Positions 51,304 to 61,983 of a DNA stretch of 64,000 bases are shown one piece after another. Under the pieces are notes generated by a model. It saw only the letters and a list, made by a program, of their open reading frames with translations. It was not told the origin of the DNA and did not search any database. The stretch spans positions 496,001 through 560,000 of the forward strand of contig OZ251245.1 of NCBI GenBank assembly GCA_965240325.2, read 5' to 3'. This stretch comes from Rebecca billardiae RCC1528. Taxonomy: Eukaryota; Haptophyta. Positions within the stretch are counted from its first letter, which is position 1, and every line of letters starts with the position of its first letter. A program made the position numbers and the translations under genes.

Positions 51304-54300
51304 GCGGAGGCGGCGCGGCGGGCGTCGTCGTCGGCCGCACGGCGTCGGCGGCCGTCTCGTTCCGCTACTACGACGACGCGGCGTTGCGCGTGCTGTCGGT
51401 CACGCCCGCGCGCGGCATGGCGCGCACCAACACGCTCATCCAGCTGGCGGGCGCGGGCTCGCTCCTCGGCGGCGCGGCCGTGCGCGTCGCGTTTGGGCGC
51501 GCGCGCGCCGAGCGGCCGCTCTCGGCCTCGGCCGCGCACGGCGTGCTGCTGCAGCGGGCGTCGCACTTCGCGCCGGGGGCGAACGGCAGCGCGGACAGCG
51601 CCGCCGGCTCGCGCGCCGTGCAGCTCTTCGTGTCGCTCAACGGGCAGCAGTGGTCGCCGCGCACGCCGGGCGGGCCGGGCGCGGTGCGCTTCTCCTTTGA
51701 ACCCTCCCCGCACGCGCCCGCGCTCGAGGGTGCGCACTTTGACGCGGCGAGCGGCGCGGCGCTGCTGCTGCGCTTCGACGCTCAGCCGACCGACCGCGCG
51801 GGGATGGGCGGCGGCCTCGGGCCGTGCGCGCCGCTGCTCGACGACGAGACGCTCGCGCTGCTGCGCGGCGACGCGCTCGCAGACGGCGCGGACGGCGCGG
51901 GCGCGGTCGCGCCCCCTGCAGAGGACGCGGACACCGAGGCGGCGGCGGCGGCGTGGGCGCGCTGCTACTGGAGCGACGACTCGACGCTCGTCGTGCGGCT
52001 GAGCGCGGACACGCGCGCCGCGCCCGGCATGCGCGTCGGCGTGCGCGCGGGCGCGGTGCGGCCCGCGGCGTGCGCGTGGGCCGCGTGCGCCGCCGCTGCG
52101 CGGGCGGGCAACGAGGCCGCATCCGTCACCGTCGACCCCGACGCGCCGTGCGGCGACGCGCCGTGCCCGACGCCCGTGGCGGTGCTGCGCGCGCCCGCGG
52201 CGATCTCGCCGTGCGCCAACGAGTCGCTGTCCCTCGACGGCACCGCGTCGAGTGCCGGCGGCGTCGTGCCGCCCGCGTACAGCTGGGGGCTGGACGGCAG
52301 CGCGGCGGGCGCGGGCGCTGCGCTCGTCGAGGCTGCGCTGCGCGCGCTGCCGCCGTCCGCGTCGAGCGTGCGCGTGGGCGAGCTGCCCGCCGCCACGTCC
52401 GCGCGAGGGTACGTGATCGCCCTGCGCGTCACCTCCTTCCTCGGCGTGCCCTCCGAGCTCGCGTGGGCCGAGGTGCGGCGCGCGCGCACGCCGGCGCCCA
52501 GCGTGGCGCTGCTCGGCGCGCCCGCCGGCGCCGTGCGCGCCGACCGGCCGCTCGAGCTCTCGGCGCGCGTGCAGCAGCTGCCGCCGTGCTGGCCCGCGGC
52601 GCGCGGTGAGCGCGTGGCGCTGAGCTGGCGCGTGCTCGGCGCGACGCCGCTCGACGCGCCCGCCGCCGCGGCCGCGCCCGCGCCGCTGCCCGACCTGAGC
52701 GCGCACGCGCTCGCGCGCGGCGCACGGCTGTCTCTGCCGGCGCACGCGCTGCGCGCCGGGTTCGCCTACGAGCTCGAGGCGCTGGTCAGCATGGCGGACG
52801 AGCCGGGCGTGCGCTCGAGCGCGCGCGCGACGATCGCGGTGCGCCGCGTGCCGCCCGTCGCCGTGCTCGCCGCCGACGCGCGCACGTTCGGCGCCGACGA
52901 TCCCGTCGTCGCCGACGCGTCCGCAAGCCACGACCCGTCGGGCCGTGAGGGCGGCGCGGCCGAGCGCGCGCAGGCGGCGCTGCTGGCGTTTGAGTGGCTG
53001 CTGCTGCGGCGGGACGAGGGCGCTGGTGGCGGCGGCGGGCTCGGCGCGGGCTCGGCGCTGCCGCTCCCGCCCAACGCCACGGCCTCCCCCGCGGGCGTGC
53101 TCACCATCCCCGCGCGCGCGCTGCCGCCCGGCGCATACACGGTGCGCGTGCGCGTCGCGCGGCCGGGCAGCGCGTCGGCGGCGGCGGAGGCGGCGGAGTC
53201 GAGCGCGACGATGGCGGTGGAGGTGGCGGCGGGCTCGCCGCCCGCCGTGGCGCTGCTGCCGCTGCCGCGCACCGTGTACAACCCCAGCTGGCGCCTCCCC
53301 ACCGAGCGGCTGGCGATCGAGGCGCGCGAGCCGACGGCGGCGGCGGCGGCGGGCGGCGGCGGCGGCGCGTATGCTTTCGAGTGGCGCGCGTGGCTCGTGG
53401 GCGCGGGCGGCGCGCTCGCGCCCGCGCCGCTCAACCTGAGCGATACGGCGTCGGTCACGACGACGGGCGGCGCCTCGCGCGCCCTCGCGTTCCGAAGCGG
53501 CGCGCTCGCGCCCGGCGCCGCGTACGTCTTCGAGCTGCGCGTGGCGGACGTCTCGCGGCCCGAGGCGGGGGCGGGCGGCGCGGCCGTGCGCGTGAGCGTC
53601 AACCGCCCGCCGTTTGGCGGCGCGCTCGACGTGCGCGCGGCAGCGGGCGGCGGCGCGCTCGCGGGCGGCGCGCGCGTGGAGCTCGGCGCCGAGCTGACGC
53701 TGAGCGCGCGCGGCTGGGCCGACGACGACGCGGACGACTTGCCGCTGCGGTACGCGTTTGAGTTCGAGGACGAGGACGCGGACGCGCTCGGCGGCGGCGG
53801 CGGCGGCGGCGGTGCGCGCGCGGCCGTGCCGCTTCTGAGCGGACCGCGCGCGGACAGCCCGTCGCTCACGGGCGTGGTGCTGCCGCCCGGCCGGCTTCGC
53901 GTGCGCGTGCGCGTCTCGGACGCGCGCGGCGCCGAGGCTCGTGCGAGCACAGCGCTCGAGGTCGCGCCTCGCGCGAGCGACGCCGACGACGGCGGCGCGC
54001 TGGCCGCGGCGCTGCTGGTGCGGGCGCGCGCGGCGGTCGAGCGCGCGGACGCGCCGGGCGCGCTGCGGCTGGTCTCGACGGTGGCGGGGCTCGACGCGTC
54101 GGCGGCGCCGCCCGCCGCCGCACTGCTCGCGCTCACGCGCGAGGCCGGCGCGCTCGCCGGCCCCGGCGCGGCGGCGCGCGCGCAGCACGCGGCCGCGCTC
54201 GAGGCGGTCGGCGCGGCGGCGCGCGGCTCGCTGTTGTCGGAGGACGGCGGCGCGCAGGCGTCGGTGCTGGAGCAGGCGGCGGCGCTGGCGCGCGGCGCGC

Positions 54301-54617
54301 ACGAGGGCGGCGAGGGCATCGACGGCCCCAGCGCCGCATCGCTCATCCGGCTCGCCGACCGCGCGCTGCTCGCCAACGCCACCAGCGCCGTCGCCCCCGC
54401 CGACTCGGTCCAGATCGGGCTGGCGGCGCTGCAGCTGGCGGGCTGGCTGGCGCGGGCACTGCTCAGCGGCGCGCTGCCGGGGGAGGCGCCCGTGCGGCTG
54501 GCGGGGGCGGCCGTGGGGCTCGCGGCGGCGCGCGTGCGTGCGGACACGCTGCCGCCGGACGCTGCGCCGCCCGGTGCCGGCGGCGCGCCCGCCGCCGGCA
54601 CGGCGTGGATTGAGCTC

Positions 54618-54649
<32 letters not shown>

Positions 54650-57289
54650 CGCGGGCGTGCGCGTGCCCGCGGGCGCGCTCACGTCGCAGCCGCCGGCTGC
54701 GCTCGGCGACGCGGGCTCGGCGGATGTGGTGGTCACCGCCGTCTCCGTGCGCACGCTCGAGCAGGCGTGGGCGCTGCGCGCCGAAGGCAACGCCACCGCC
54801 GCCGCCGCCGCCGCCGCGGAGATGCTCGCCGAGGCGCAGGGCGCTCCCTTCCTCACCGCCATCATGTCGGTCAACCTGTTCAGCGGCGGCGGCACGGGCG
54901 GCGGCCTGTTGGATGTGCGCGCGCTGAGCGCGCCTGTGCTGCTCGCGCTGCCGCCGCTGCTCGAGCCGCCGCACAGCGCCGAGCCCTCGCTCGCGCGCGC
55001 GTGCCGCTACTGGGACGCCGACGCGCGCGCGTGGTCCGGCCGCGGCTGCACGGCCGTGCCCGCGCCCGCCGGCCGCGACCCCTCGCTGCTGCACTGCGCG
55101 TGCGACCACCTCACCACGTTTGCAGGGCTCGGGCTCCCCGCCAGTGAGGCGGAGGCGCGCGCGGACGCGGGCGCGGTGCGCGTGAACACCTTCAGCGCCG
55201 CCGACGCCATCGAGATCCTCGCCGACCCCGCGGAGGGGCACCGCGAGAACCAGACCATCTACCGGCTGGTCTACTTGCTCGCGGGCGCGAACGGCCTCGC
55301 GCTCGCGTGCGCGCTCGGCGCGGACGCGCGCGCGGCGCGCGCGTACGCGCGGTGGCATGCGGCTGAGCTGAAGACGAGCGGGATGGCGGGCGCGCGGCCG
55401 CACCGGCTGACCGACTCGAGCGTCGGCAGCAGCGCCGCGCCGAGCAGCACCGCCACCGCCTCGCCCACCTCCGTCGCCGCAGAGATCCGAGACGGCCGCT
55501 CGACCGTGCAGCGGCTGCGGATGCGGCGGCGCGCGCGAGAGGAGGAGGAGGGCGCGGCGAGCGCGGCGGCGGAGGGCTCGGCGGTGCTGGCGGCGGACGG
55601 GTCGTCGCCGCTCGCGACGCCGCCCTCGCCGCCGCGCACGCGCTCGGCCCACGACCCGCCCCGCCGCGCCGACGCCGCGCCGCCCGCCGCGCGCCCAGAC
55701 TCGGTGTGGGCCTCGGCGCGCGCGCTCAAGCGCACGGCGCGCGCCGGCTCGACGCGCGGCCGCGCGCTGCTGCTCGCGCATCGGCTGCTCGACGAGCACA
55801 CGCTGCTCGTGCTGCTCTTCGCGCCGGCGGCGCGCGGCGTGCGCAAGGCCGAGCTGGTGCAGACGCTCTTCAACCTCGCCGCCGTGCAGCTGCTCCTCGA
55901 GTGCGCGCTCTTCGACGCGAGCGCACAGCCGGGCGGCGCGGCGCGCGCGCTCACTGTCGCGCTGTACGCGGCCGCGGCCGCGGCGGTGGCGCTGCCCGCG
56001 CTCGCGCTCTGCCGCGGCGTGTGGGCGCTCGCGCACGCCGGCGAGCGCGACTCGCCGCCCGCGCGCCTCTACCGCGCGCTGCGCGCCACGCTCGACGGCA
56101 CGCGCCCCGCCTCGGCCGGCGCGCGCGTGGCGCATGTCTCCGCCCTCGTGCAGTCGTCCGCGCAGCTCTCCTCCATCGTGGGGGCGCGGCAGGTGGTGCT
56201 GGCGGAGGAGGAGGAGGAGGACGGGGGCGAGGAGGAGGAGGGGCAGCGCAGCCTCAGCCCGCAGCGCGCGCTCGGCGTGCCGAGCCGCGCGCGGGACGCG
56301 CCGCCGTCGCCCTTGGCGCTCGACGCCGTCCGCGCGCCGCCGTGCGCGCCGCCGCCGCCGTCCGCCGCCGCCCTCGGCGCCAGCCGCACCCGAGTCACGC
56401 CGGTGCGCTCGCAGCAGCGGCCCGGCGCGCAGAGGCCCGCGTCCGCGCCGCGCTCGGGCACGCGCAGGCCCGGCTCGGCGGGGGTGACGCTCAGCGGCGG
56501 CGGCATCGTCGCGCCGCTGCAGTCGCCCACGGGCGCGCTCGTCCGCCGGCTGGCTGAGGCCGCCGCCGCACGCGCGGGCGGCGACGCGGACGGCGACGCG
56601 GCCGCGGACGCGGAGCGCGCCTCTGACGGCGGCGGCAGTGAGCCGCTCACACGGCCGCGCAGCGCCGGCCGCGCGCGCCGGCCACACAGCGCCAACGTGC
56701 TGCCGCGCTCGGCGCGCGCCACGTTCGCGCCTCGGCGTCGGCCCGAGCTCGGCGGCAGCTGCAGCTCCACGCCGGAGGGCTCGCCGCGGCCGCAGCCACC
56801 GCGCGCGCCGCCCAGCCTTGCGCGCGGCCCCGGCAGCAGCTCCGGCACGAGCCCAGAGCCGGCTCAGCCGCCCTCGCCCAGCGGCTGGCCTCCCGCGTCG
56901 CCGCCGCCCTCGCCGCCGCCGCCACGCAAGCCCAACTCGAGCCGCGTGCGCCTGCCGGGCAGCCCGGCCGAGCCAGCTCCGCGGCGGCACTCGAGCCGGA
57001 TGCCCCCGCCGCCGCCGCCGCCGCCGGCGACGACGCCGACGCCGACCACCACCAACACCACCACCGCGATGTCGACGACAGGAGCCGGGCCGAGCGCGTC
57101 GGCCCAGCCCGAGCCGGCTGCGTGCAGGCCACTGCCACCGCGCTCCCCCCTCCCAGCGAGTGCCGTGCCCGCTCTGACGAGCGTCCCCCTGCAGGCTCGG
57201 CGCCAAAGCTTGCCGCTCGACGCGGGCGCCGAGGCGCGCACCGCTTGGAGCAGCAGCGGCGCAACCGCCACGCCGGCCGCCGCCCCTCA

Positions 57290-57321
<32 letters not shown>

Positions 57322-59246
57322 TCTCCCCCGAGTCCACGGCGGCGGAGGCAGAGGAGGCGGCGGAGGCGGAGGCCGTGAGTGTGGTGGCGGCCGGCGCGAG
57401 CGGGCCGCGCCGGCCGGCCACGGCCCCGGGGCCCACCGCTCCGGAGCGTGCGCGCGCAGAGCGCGCAGAGCGCGCAGACGCGGCCGTGGCGGTCCAGCCG
57501 GTCGCTGCTGCAGCGGCGTGCGAAGCCGAGAGCGAGGCGGCGAGTGCCTGCCGTGCGATGCGCGCGCCGATGGCGGGCGCGGCGGGCGCGGCGGTGGAGG
57601 CGACGGCGGTGGTGCGCACGTCAGCCAGCGCCCATCCGCCGACTCGTGCCGCTCACGCGTCGACCGAGCGCGCCTACGATGCCGTCGAGGTCGATGATGC
57701 CATCGAGGCGCACGAGGCCCGCGCGAGAGCGGCTGGCGTCGGGCTTGCCGGCGCGGGGCCGCTCCTCGAGCCGAGCGCGGCGCCCAGGGCGCCGACGGCG
57801 GCGCACGCGGCCTCCGCGCCGCCGGCCGCTGCAGAGGCACCGGCCGCGCGATCGTGTCCCTCTCTTGCCCTGAGCCTGCCTGCGGAGCCGAGTGACAGCT
57901 TCCGGCGCAGCCCGCGCGAGCCGGGGTACACGCCGCTGAGCGCACGGGACCTGGCCAAGCTGGCGGCGTGCGCGCAGCGCGCCGAGGCTCTGAGCGCGCC
58001 CGCGCCCGCCGCGGCGGCGGCGTCGGCCGAGCCCACGCCTCGCCGCACGCCGCCGCGCGCCATCGCGGCGCCGATCCTCACGAGCGCGCGCATGACGGCC
58101 GACGAGTGGAGGCTCGACATCCCGACGCGCTCGGCGGCCGCGTCGGCGGCGACGACACCAAGCCGGTCGCCGCGCCGCGCCGCCGCCGCCGCCGCCGCGC
58201 CTCCGGCTGCTGCTGCTGCGCCGCCGCCGCCGCCGCCGCTTGCCGCCGAAGCGCCGGCCGCGCACGCAGCCGCGGGCGCTGGGCAGGCCACGCGCCTGCG
58301 CCCGCACGCCGCGGCGCCCGCCGCCGCGCCCGCGGCCGAGGTGTCGGCGCGTGCGCGCCTGGGCTGCAGCGCGCCCACGCCAGCCGTGCCACCGGCGCCA
58401 TCGGCCGCGACCGCGCCGCCACCTCCGCCACCGCCAGCCGGGCCCGGCGCGGCGGCACGGCCGGGCCTGCGCCTCGTCCTGCCGAGCGCGCCGCGCACCG
58501 TGCGCGCCATGGCCAGCCCCGGCTCCTCCGCCGAAGACGGGCCCATCCGCTCGCCGGCCTACGCACTGCCCGCCCCATCCGCCGAGCGACCCGCCGCCCG
58601 GCGCGCGCGCGGCGCGGAGCTCACGGACGCAGAGGCGCAGGCCCTGCAGGCGCTCGTCCGCCTCTTCGACTCGACGAAGCGCCGCCGGCTCGGCGTGAGC
58701 GCGCTGCACATGCTCGCGGCCGAGCTGGGCGACCCGATGACCGCGCCCGAGCTGCGCGCGCTGCTGCGCACGCTCGCCGCGAGCGGCCGCGGCCGCGCCG
58801 GCGCTTCCCTCGACGTGGGCAGCGACGAGCTGTGCGCGTGGTACGCGCGCGCCAAGGCGGCCGAGGCGCGCCGGGCGAGCTCCGGCGGCAGCTGCGCGCA
58901 CGGCCCGTCCGCGCAGCGCGGCCGAGTGCTCCTGGCGTGGGCGGCCATGCTGGGCACGTTCGTCGGGCTCTGTGCGCTGTGCATCGTGTTCGGGAGGGTG
59001 CTCGGCGAGGCGCAGACGGTGGCGATGCTCGAGTCGTGGGGCGTGGCGCTTGTGAGCTCACTCGTCGTGCAGGAGGGGCTGATGGGCACGCTCGCGCAGC
59101 TGCTGCCCGCGCTCAGCCGGCGTGGGGCGAGCAGCGGTCACACTTTCGCCGCATCGCTGAGCATCCGCCTGGCGGCGGCGCCGCGCGCGCTGGCTACCGG
59201 GATCCGCCCCGCGGTGGAGGCGGTGCGCTTCCTCTTCCGCGGCTAG
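39868..59246 (+). CDS. giant RCC1-repeat / Ser-Pro3 shaft / IPT / REJ / GPS polycystin-like membrane protein
   Basis: Exons 39868..40013, 40129..40308, 40438..40794, 41034..41372, 41475..41654 and 41804..59246 give about 6,214 aa. Order: hydrophobic leader; RCC1-type repeats (CWGDNTYGQLGTGDN, CWGLNGNGQLGVGN and others) to about residue 430; Ser-Pro3 repeats (about 437-3303), as in hydroxyproline-rich glycoproteins; an IPT/TIG domain (AAIEPDSGPLSGGTVVTLSG, about 3466); REJ/PKD-like region (ISPCANESLSLDGTASS, about 3865 onward); a GPS motif with CRYWD...GC...CACDHLTTF (about 4800-4836) where autoproteolysis at HL|T is expected; a first membrane helix (about 4885-4906); a second hydrophobic cluster (about 5060-5146) starting with a polycystin-like HRLLDEHTLLVLLF; a long disordered interior; a degenerate EF-hand pair (about 6002-6086); and C-terminal helices. 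A surface adhesion or mechanosensory role is inferred. An upstream exon cannot be excluded. Confidence 0.8.
41913..50510 (+). repeat. 8.6-kb Ser-Pro3-coding repeat tract
   Basis: An almost unbroken run of 12-nt units (agc/tcg/tca/tct + three Pro codons), with regular SPPPP interruptions, occasional Arg, Leu, Ala or Asn, and a more varied 3' kilobase. Synonymous codon changes are frequent, so the protein repeat is much better conserved than the DNA. Higher-order units are visible: 429 bp (anchors at 45141, 45570, 45999) and 318 bp (anchors at 43473 and 43791). Confidence 0.97.
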
Positions 59247-59779
59247 CACGCGTTGTCGAGCCTGCCTTCGTCGTCGACTACGCGCGGACTCACGGCTGGC
59301 TGCACGCGGCTGCGCCGGCTTCGCCCGCGGCGCGTCCTGGCGCCGCTCGCCGCTCATCGGCCTTCAGCTCGGGCTTTCACAGAGTCGACGGTGATTGTAG
59401 GCGAGGCAACGGAATCGAACCTCGCAATCAACAAGTCGAGACTGGTCCAGTGGTCCTTTCGGGCGCACTCTGATTCTGCCGACGTTCTGCCTGCCACGCC
59501 TTTTGACTTGCACAGCGTGCGCGATCTCGACGCGTCAGCGCGTGCTCAGTGAATAAGATCACGCTCGTCGCCGACAGTGTTGCCGAACGCAGAGCCCGGG
59601 AACGAGCTCGGGCGAGTTAGCGGCAAGTTCCACGAACTCGTGGTGCCGCCGTCCTGCCCAAGGCCGCTCGGCAGCGTCTCGCACGAAGGGTGGCGCTCGG
59701 AGTGCAGCCTCGAGTGCACTGCCGTCTTGCAGCACGCGCGCGCGCGCGCACGAGGACAACCCGTATCGACGTTCGCACG
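59247..59779. other. intergenic upstream of the Zn2Cys6 gene
   Basis: No gene seen. At 59405-59425 the minus strand reads ggttcgattcc, a T-loop-like word, but the flanks do not form a tRNA cloverleaf. Confidence 0.5.
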
Positions 59780-61528
59780 ATGCCGCCCGCGAAGATCGCG
59801 TGCAAGGGCTGCCGGCTGAGCAAGATCAAGTGCGACCTCGAGCACCGCACGGACGGCGTGTGCTCGCGCTGCGTGCGGCTCGGGCTGCTGTGCCTGCCCA
59901 CCGGCCCGTCGCAGCGCGGCCGCCCCAACGCGCGGCGTGACGTGTCTCGGCTCGGCCCCAAGGTCAAGCAGCTGCTGCTCCAGCAGCCGGACGCGCCCGC
60001 GGCCGAGCCGGAGGCGCCCGCCAAGCGGCCACGGCACGACGACGACGATGCCGACGCCGCCCCCTGCCCCGTGCGGCTGTGCAGCTCGCCCAACACCTCG
60101 TCCGACGCGCTCACGGCGTTCCACGCCCCGCCGAAGGCGTGCACCCACCTCGTCGCCCAGCTCACCACGCAGCCCGCCCGGCTGGCGTGGGTGCGGCACG
60201 GGCTCTACATGGCGCAGGCGGCCAAGCACCTCGGTGCGCGCACGCACGCACGCACGCGCGCGCGCGCGGCGGCTGGGCGGGCGGGCGGCCCCGCGAGCAT
60301 GCGCGCCGGCTGCGACGCCGCGCAGCCCCTGCTCAGCCCCTCCGCGCCCCGCGCGTGCGCCCGCCGCTCCGCCCTCTCCCCAGGCATGCTGCAGTGCTTC
60401 CTCGGGCTCGCGCACAAGTTTGGTCTGCCGTACGAGGACACGCACCCCGCGCTCTGCGCCGTCGACCCGGCGCGCGAGCCCGAGCCGCAGGCGCTGCCCG
60501 GCTTCATCCGCGCGTGCTACGACGGCGCGGGCGCGGTCGCGCTCACGCGGCTGCAGGCCGCCGGCCGCGTGAGCTACCTGCCCTCGCCCGCGCTTGCCGA
60601 GCTGTTTGGGCTGCAGCCGGGCGCGGAGCTCACGCACGGGCTGGCGACGCTGCTCGAGGCGGAGGCGGACCGCGCGGCGATCTACGAGCTGACGGGGCGG
60701 CTGTGGGCGCAGATCGTCGACGCGGACGCGGAGCAGCACGTCTGCGTCGACGACAGCCGCGCGCTGCGCTTCACGTACAACGGCGCCACCTACGGCCCCT
60801 TCCGGCTGCGCGGCCGTCTGGTGCTGCGCGAGCGCAGCCTGCGCACGTGGACGTGCATCTCGCTGCTGCGCGCGGAGGAGGTGCCGCGCGCGCTCACGGC
60901 GCAGCCCGCGCTGCACGTCGCGAGCGGCGCGGTGCTGCCGCCGCCATCCGCGCTCGGGCCGCACGCGCCGCGCGTCGCGATCGCGCTGCCGGCCGCGCGC
61001 CACGTGAGCACGATGCTCAGCGTCGGCACGCCGCTCGCGCCCCTCGCGCCCCTCGAGCCGGCAGCGCGCTCGAGCTGGGGCTCGGGCCTGCTGGGCGGCC
61101 GGAGCGGCAGCGGCGGCTCCACCACGTCGCCTGACTCGTCCTCGACCTTCCTGGAGGAGCAGAGCGGCTCGCCGCGCTCCGGGCACGCGTCGCCGCCGCT
61201 GCCGCCGCCGCCGCCCTCGGCCGCGCCCGCGCCCGCGCGCGCGCGCGCAGAGCTGGAGGAGCTGACGCGGCTGCTCGGCCTGGCGCAGCCCAAGGAGGGG
61301 GCGCAGCCCGCGCACAGCGCCGAGGGCGGCTCGCTCGAGCTCGGGCACGAGCTGGGGCTGCCGCTGGACGAGCTGCTCGAGCTGTGCGCGCCCGAGCTGT
61401 ACAGCGCGCACCCTGGCGCAGCCGAGCCGCAGCCGGACAGCGCCAGGGCGGGCGACGGCCGGCTGCCGGCGCCGCTCGCGCCCGCGCCTCTGCCCGTGGC
61501 CGTGCCCGTGGCCGTGATGCACTCGTGA
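59780..61528 (+). CDS. Zn2Cys6 (fungal-type) transcription regulator
   Basis: Exons 59780..60233 and 60384..61528 (phase-1 intron) give 532 aa. The N terminus is a Gal4-type binuclear zinc cluster: Cys-x2-Cys-x6-Cys-x9-Cys-x2-Cys-x6-Cys beginning IACKGCRLSKIKCD, with the basic RLSKIK recognition segment; it binds DNA and two Zn ions. A basic KRPRHDDDD segment follows. The middle (about 170-330) has mixed helix/strand sequence (FIRACYDGAGAVALTRLQ, FTYNGATYGPFRLRGRLVL) reminiscent of the PAS-like part of fungal ERT1/AcuK regulators, though weakly. The C-terminal part is acidic/Ser/Pro-rich with ELGLPLDELLELC, a possible activation helix. ATG at 59780 preferred; the ATG at 59690 would add 30 Arg-rich residues. 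Target genes unknown. Confidence 0.82.
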   Translation: MPPAKIACKGCRLSKIKCDLEHRTDGVCSRCVRLGLLCLPTGPSQRGRPNARRDVSRLGPKVKQLLLQQPDAPAAEPEAPAKRPRHDDDDADAAPCPVRLCSSPNTSSDALTAFHAPPKACTHLVAQLTTQPARLAWVRHGLYMAQAAKHLGARTHARTRARAAAGRAGGPASMRAGCDAAQPLLSPSAPRACARRSALSPGMLQCFLGLAHKFGLPYEDTHPALCAVDPAREPEPQALPGFIRACYDGAGAVALTRLQAAGRVSYLPSPALAELFGLQPGAELTHGLATLLEAEADRAAIYELTGRLWAQIVDADAEQHVCVDDSRALRFTYNGATYGPFRLRGRLVLRERSLRTWTCISLLRAEEVPRALTAQPALHVASGAVLPPPSALGPHAPRVAIALPAARHVSTMLSVGTPLAPLAPLEPAARSSWGSGLLGGRSGSGGSTTSPDSSSTFLEEQSGSPRSGHASPPLPPPPPSAAPAPARARAELEELTRLLGLAQPKEGAQPAHSAEGGSLELGHELGLPLDELLELCAPELYSAHPGAAEPQPDSARAGDGRLPAPLAPAPLPVAVPVAVMHS

Positions 61529-61983
61529 GCGTGGTGATGGGGGCGTGTGAAGACTGCAGTGTGCTCATCGAGCGATTCGTTATGCTATGCGCGCGCACGC
61601 GCGCCCGAAGAGTAGCGGTGGCGTGGCTTTCTGACTTCCTGAACACCAGCTGGCGCCTCGATTGCGGCCGCGCGCCAGGCCAGCTGGGAGCCGGAGTACG
61701 ACGACGTACGTATATATATATACTGGCACAGCGCAGCACCGCGTGGCCGTAGTGCGGCCCGGATCATATCGTCGCGATATATATATATATATACGCGCTA
61801 GCTCAGCATCATCGATACTACGCGGGCGAGCAGCTTGATGATGGCGAGCGGACCGATGACTCCGATGAGTTAAGTCAATGAGTAGTGACGACACGCTACA
61901 CTCAGCTACACTCAAGGCTACAGTACTATAGTGACGATCAGATCCCGATATACACTACAGCAGCAGATGATTGCTGAGACTTG
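61529..61983. other. intergenic between convergent genes, with two AT microsatellites
   Basis: Short (AT)n tracts at 61709-61722 and 61777-61793. No gene seen. Confidence 0.6.

Noticed and set aside
41804-51340. 3,178-codon minus-strand Gly-rich frame
   Set aside because: Complement of Ser-Pro3 codons cannot easily contain stops; no domain at its 5' end.
59400-59475. tRNA-like words (ggttcgattcc on minus, ctggtccagtggtcc on plus)
   Set aside because: They are on opposite strands and no cloverleaf with paired T- and acceptor stems can be drawn.
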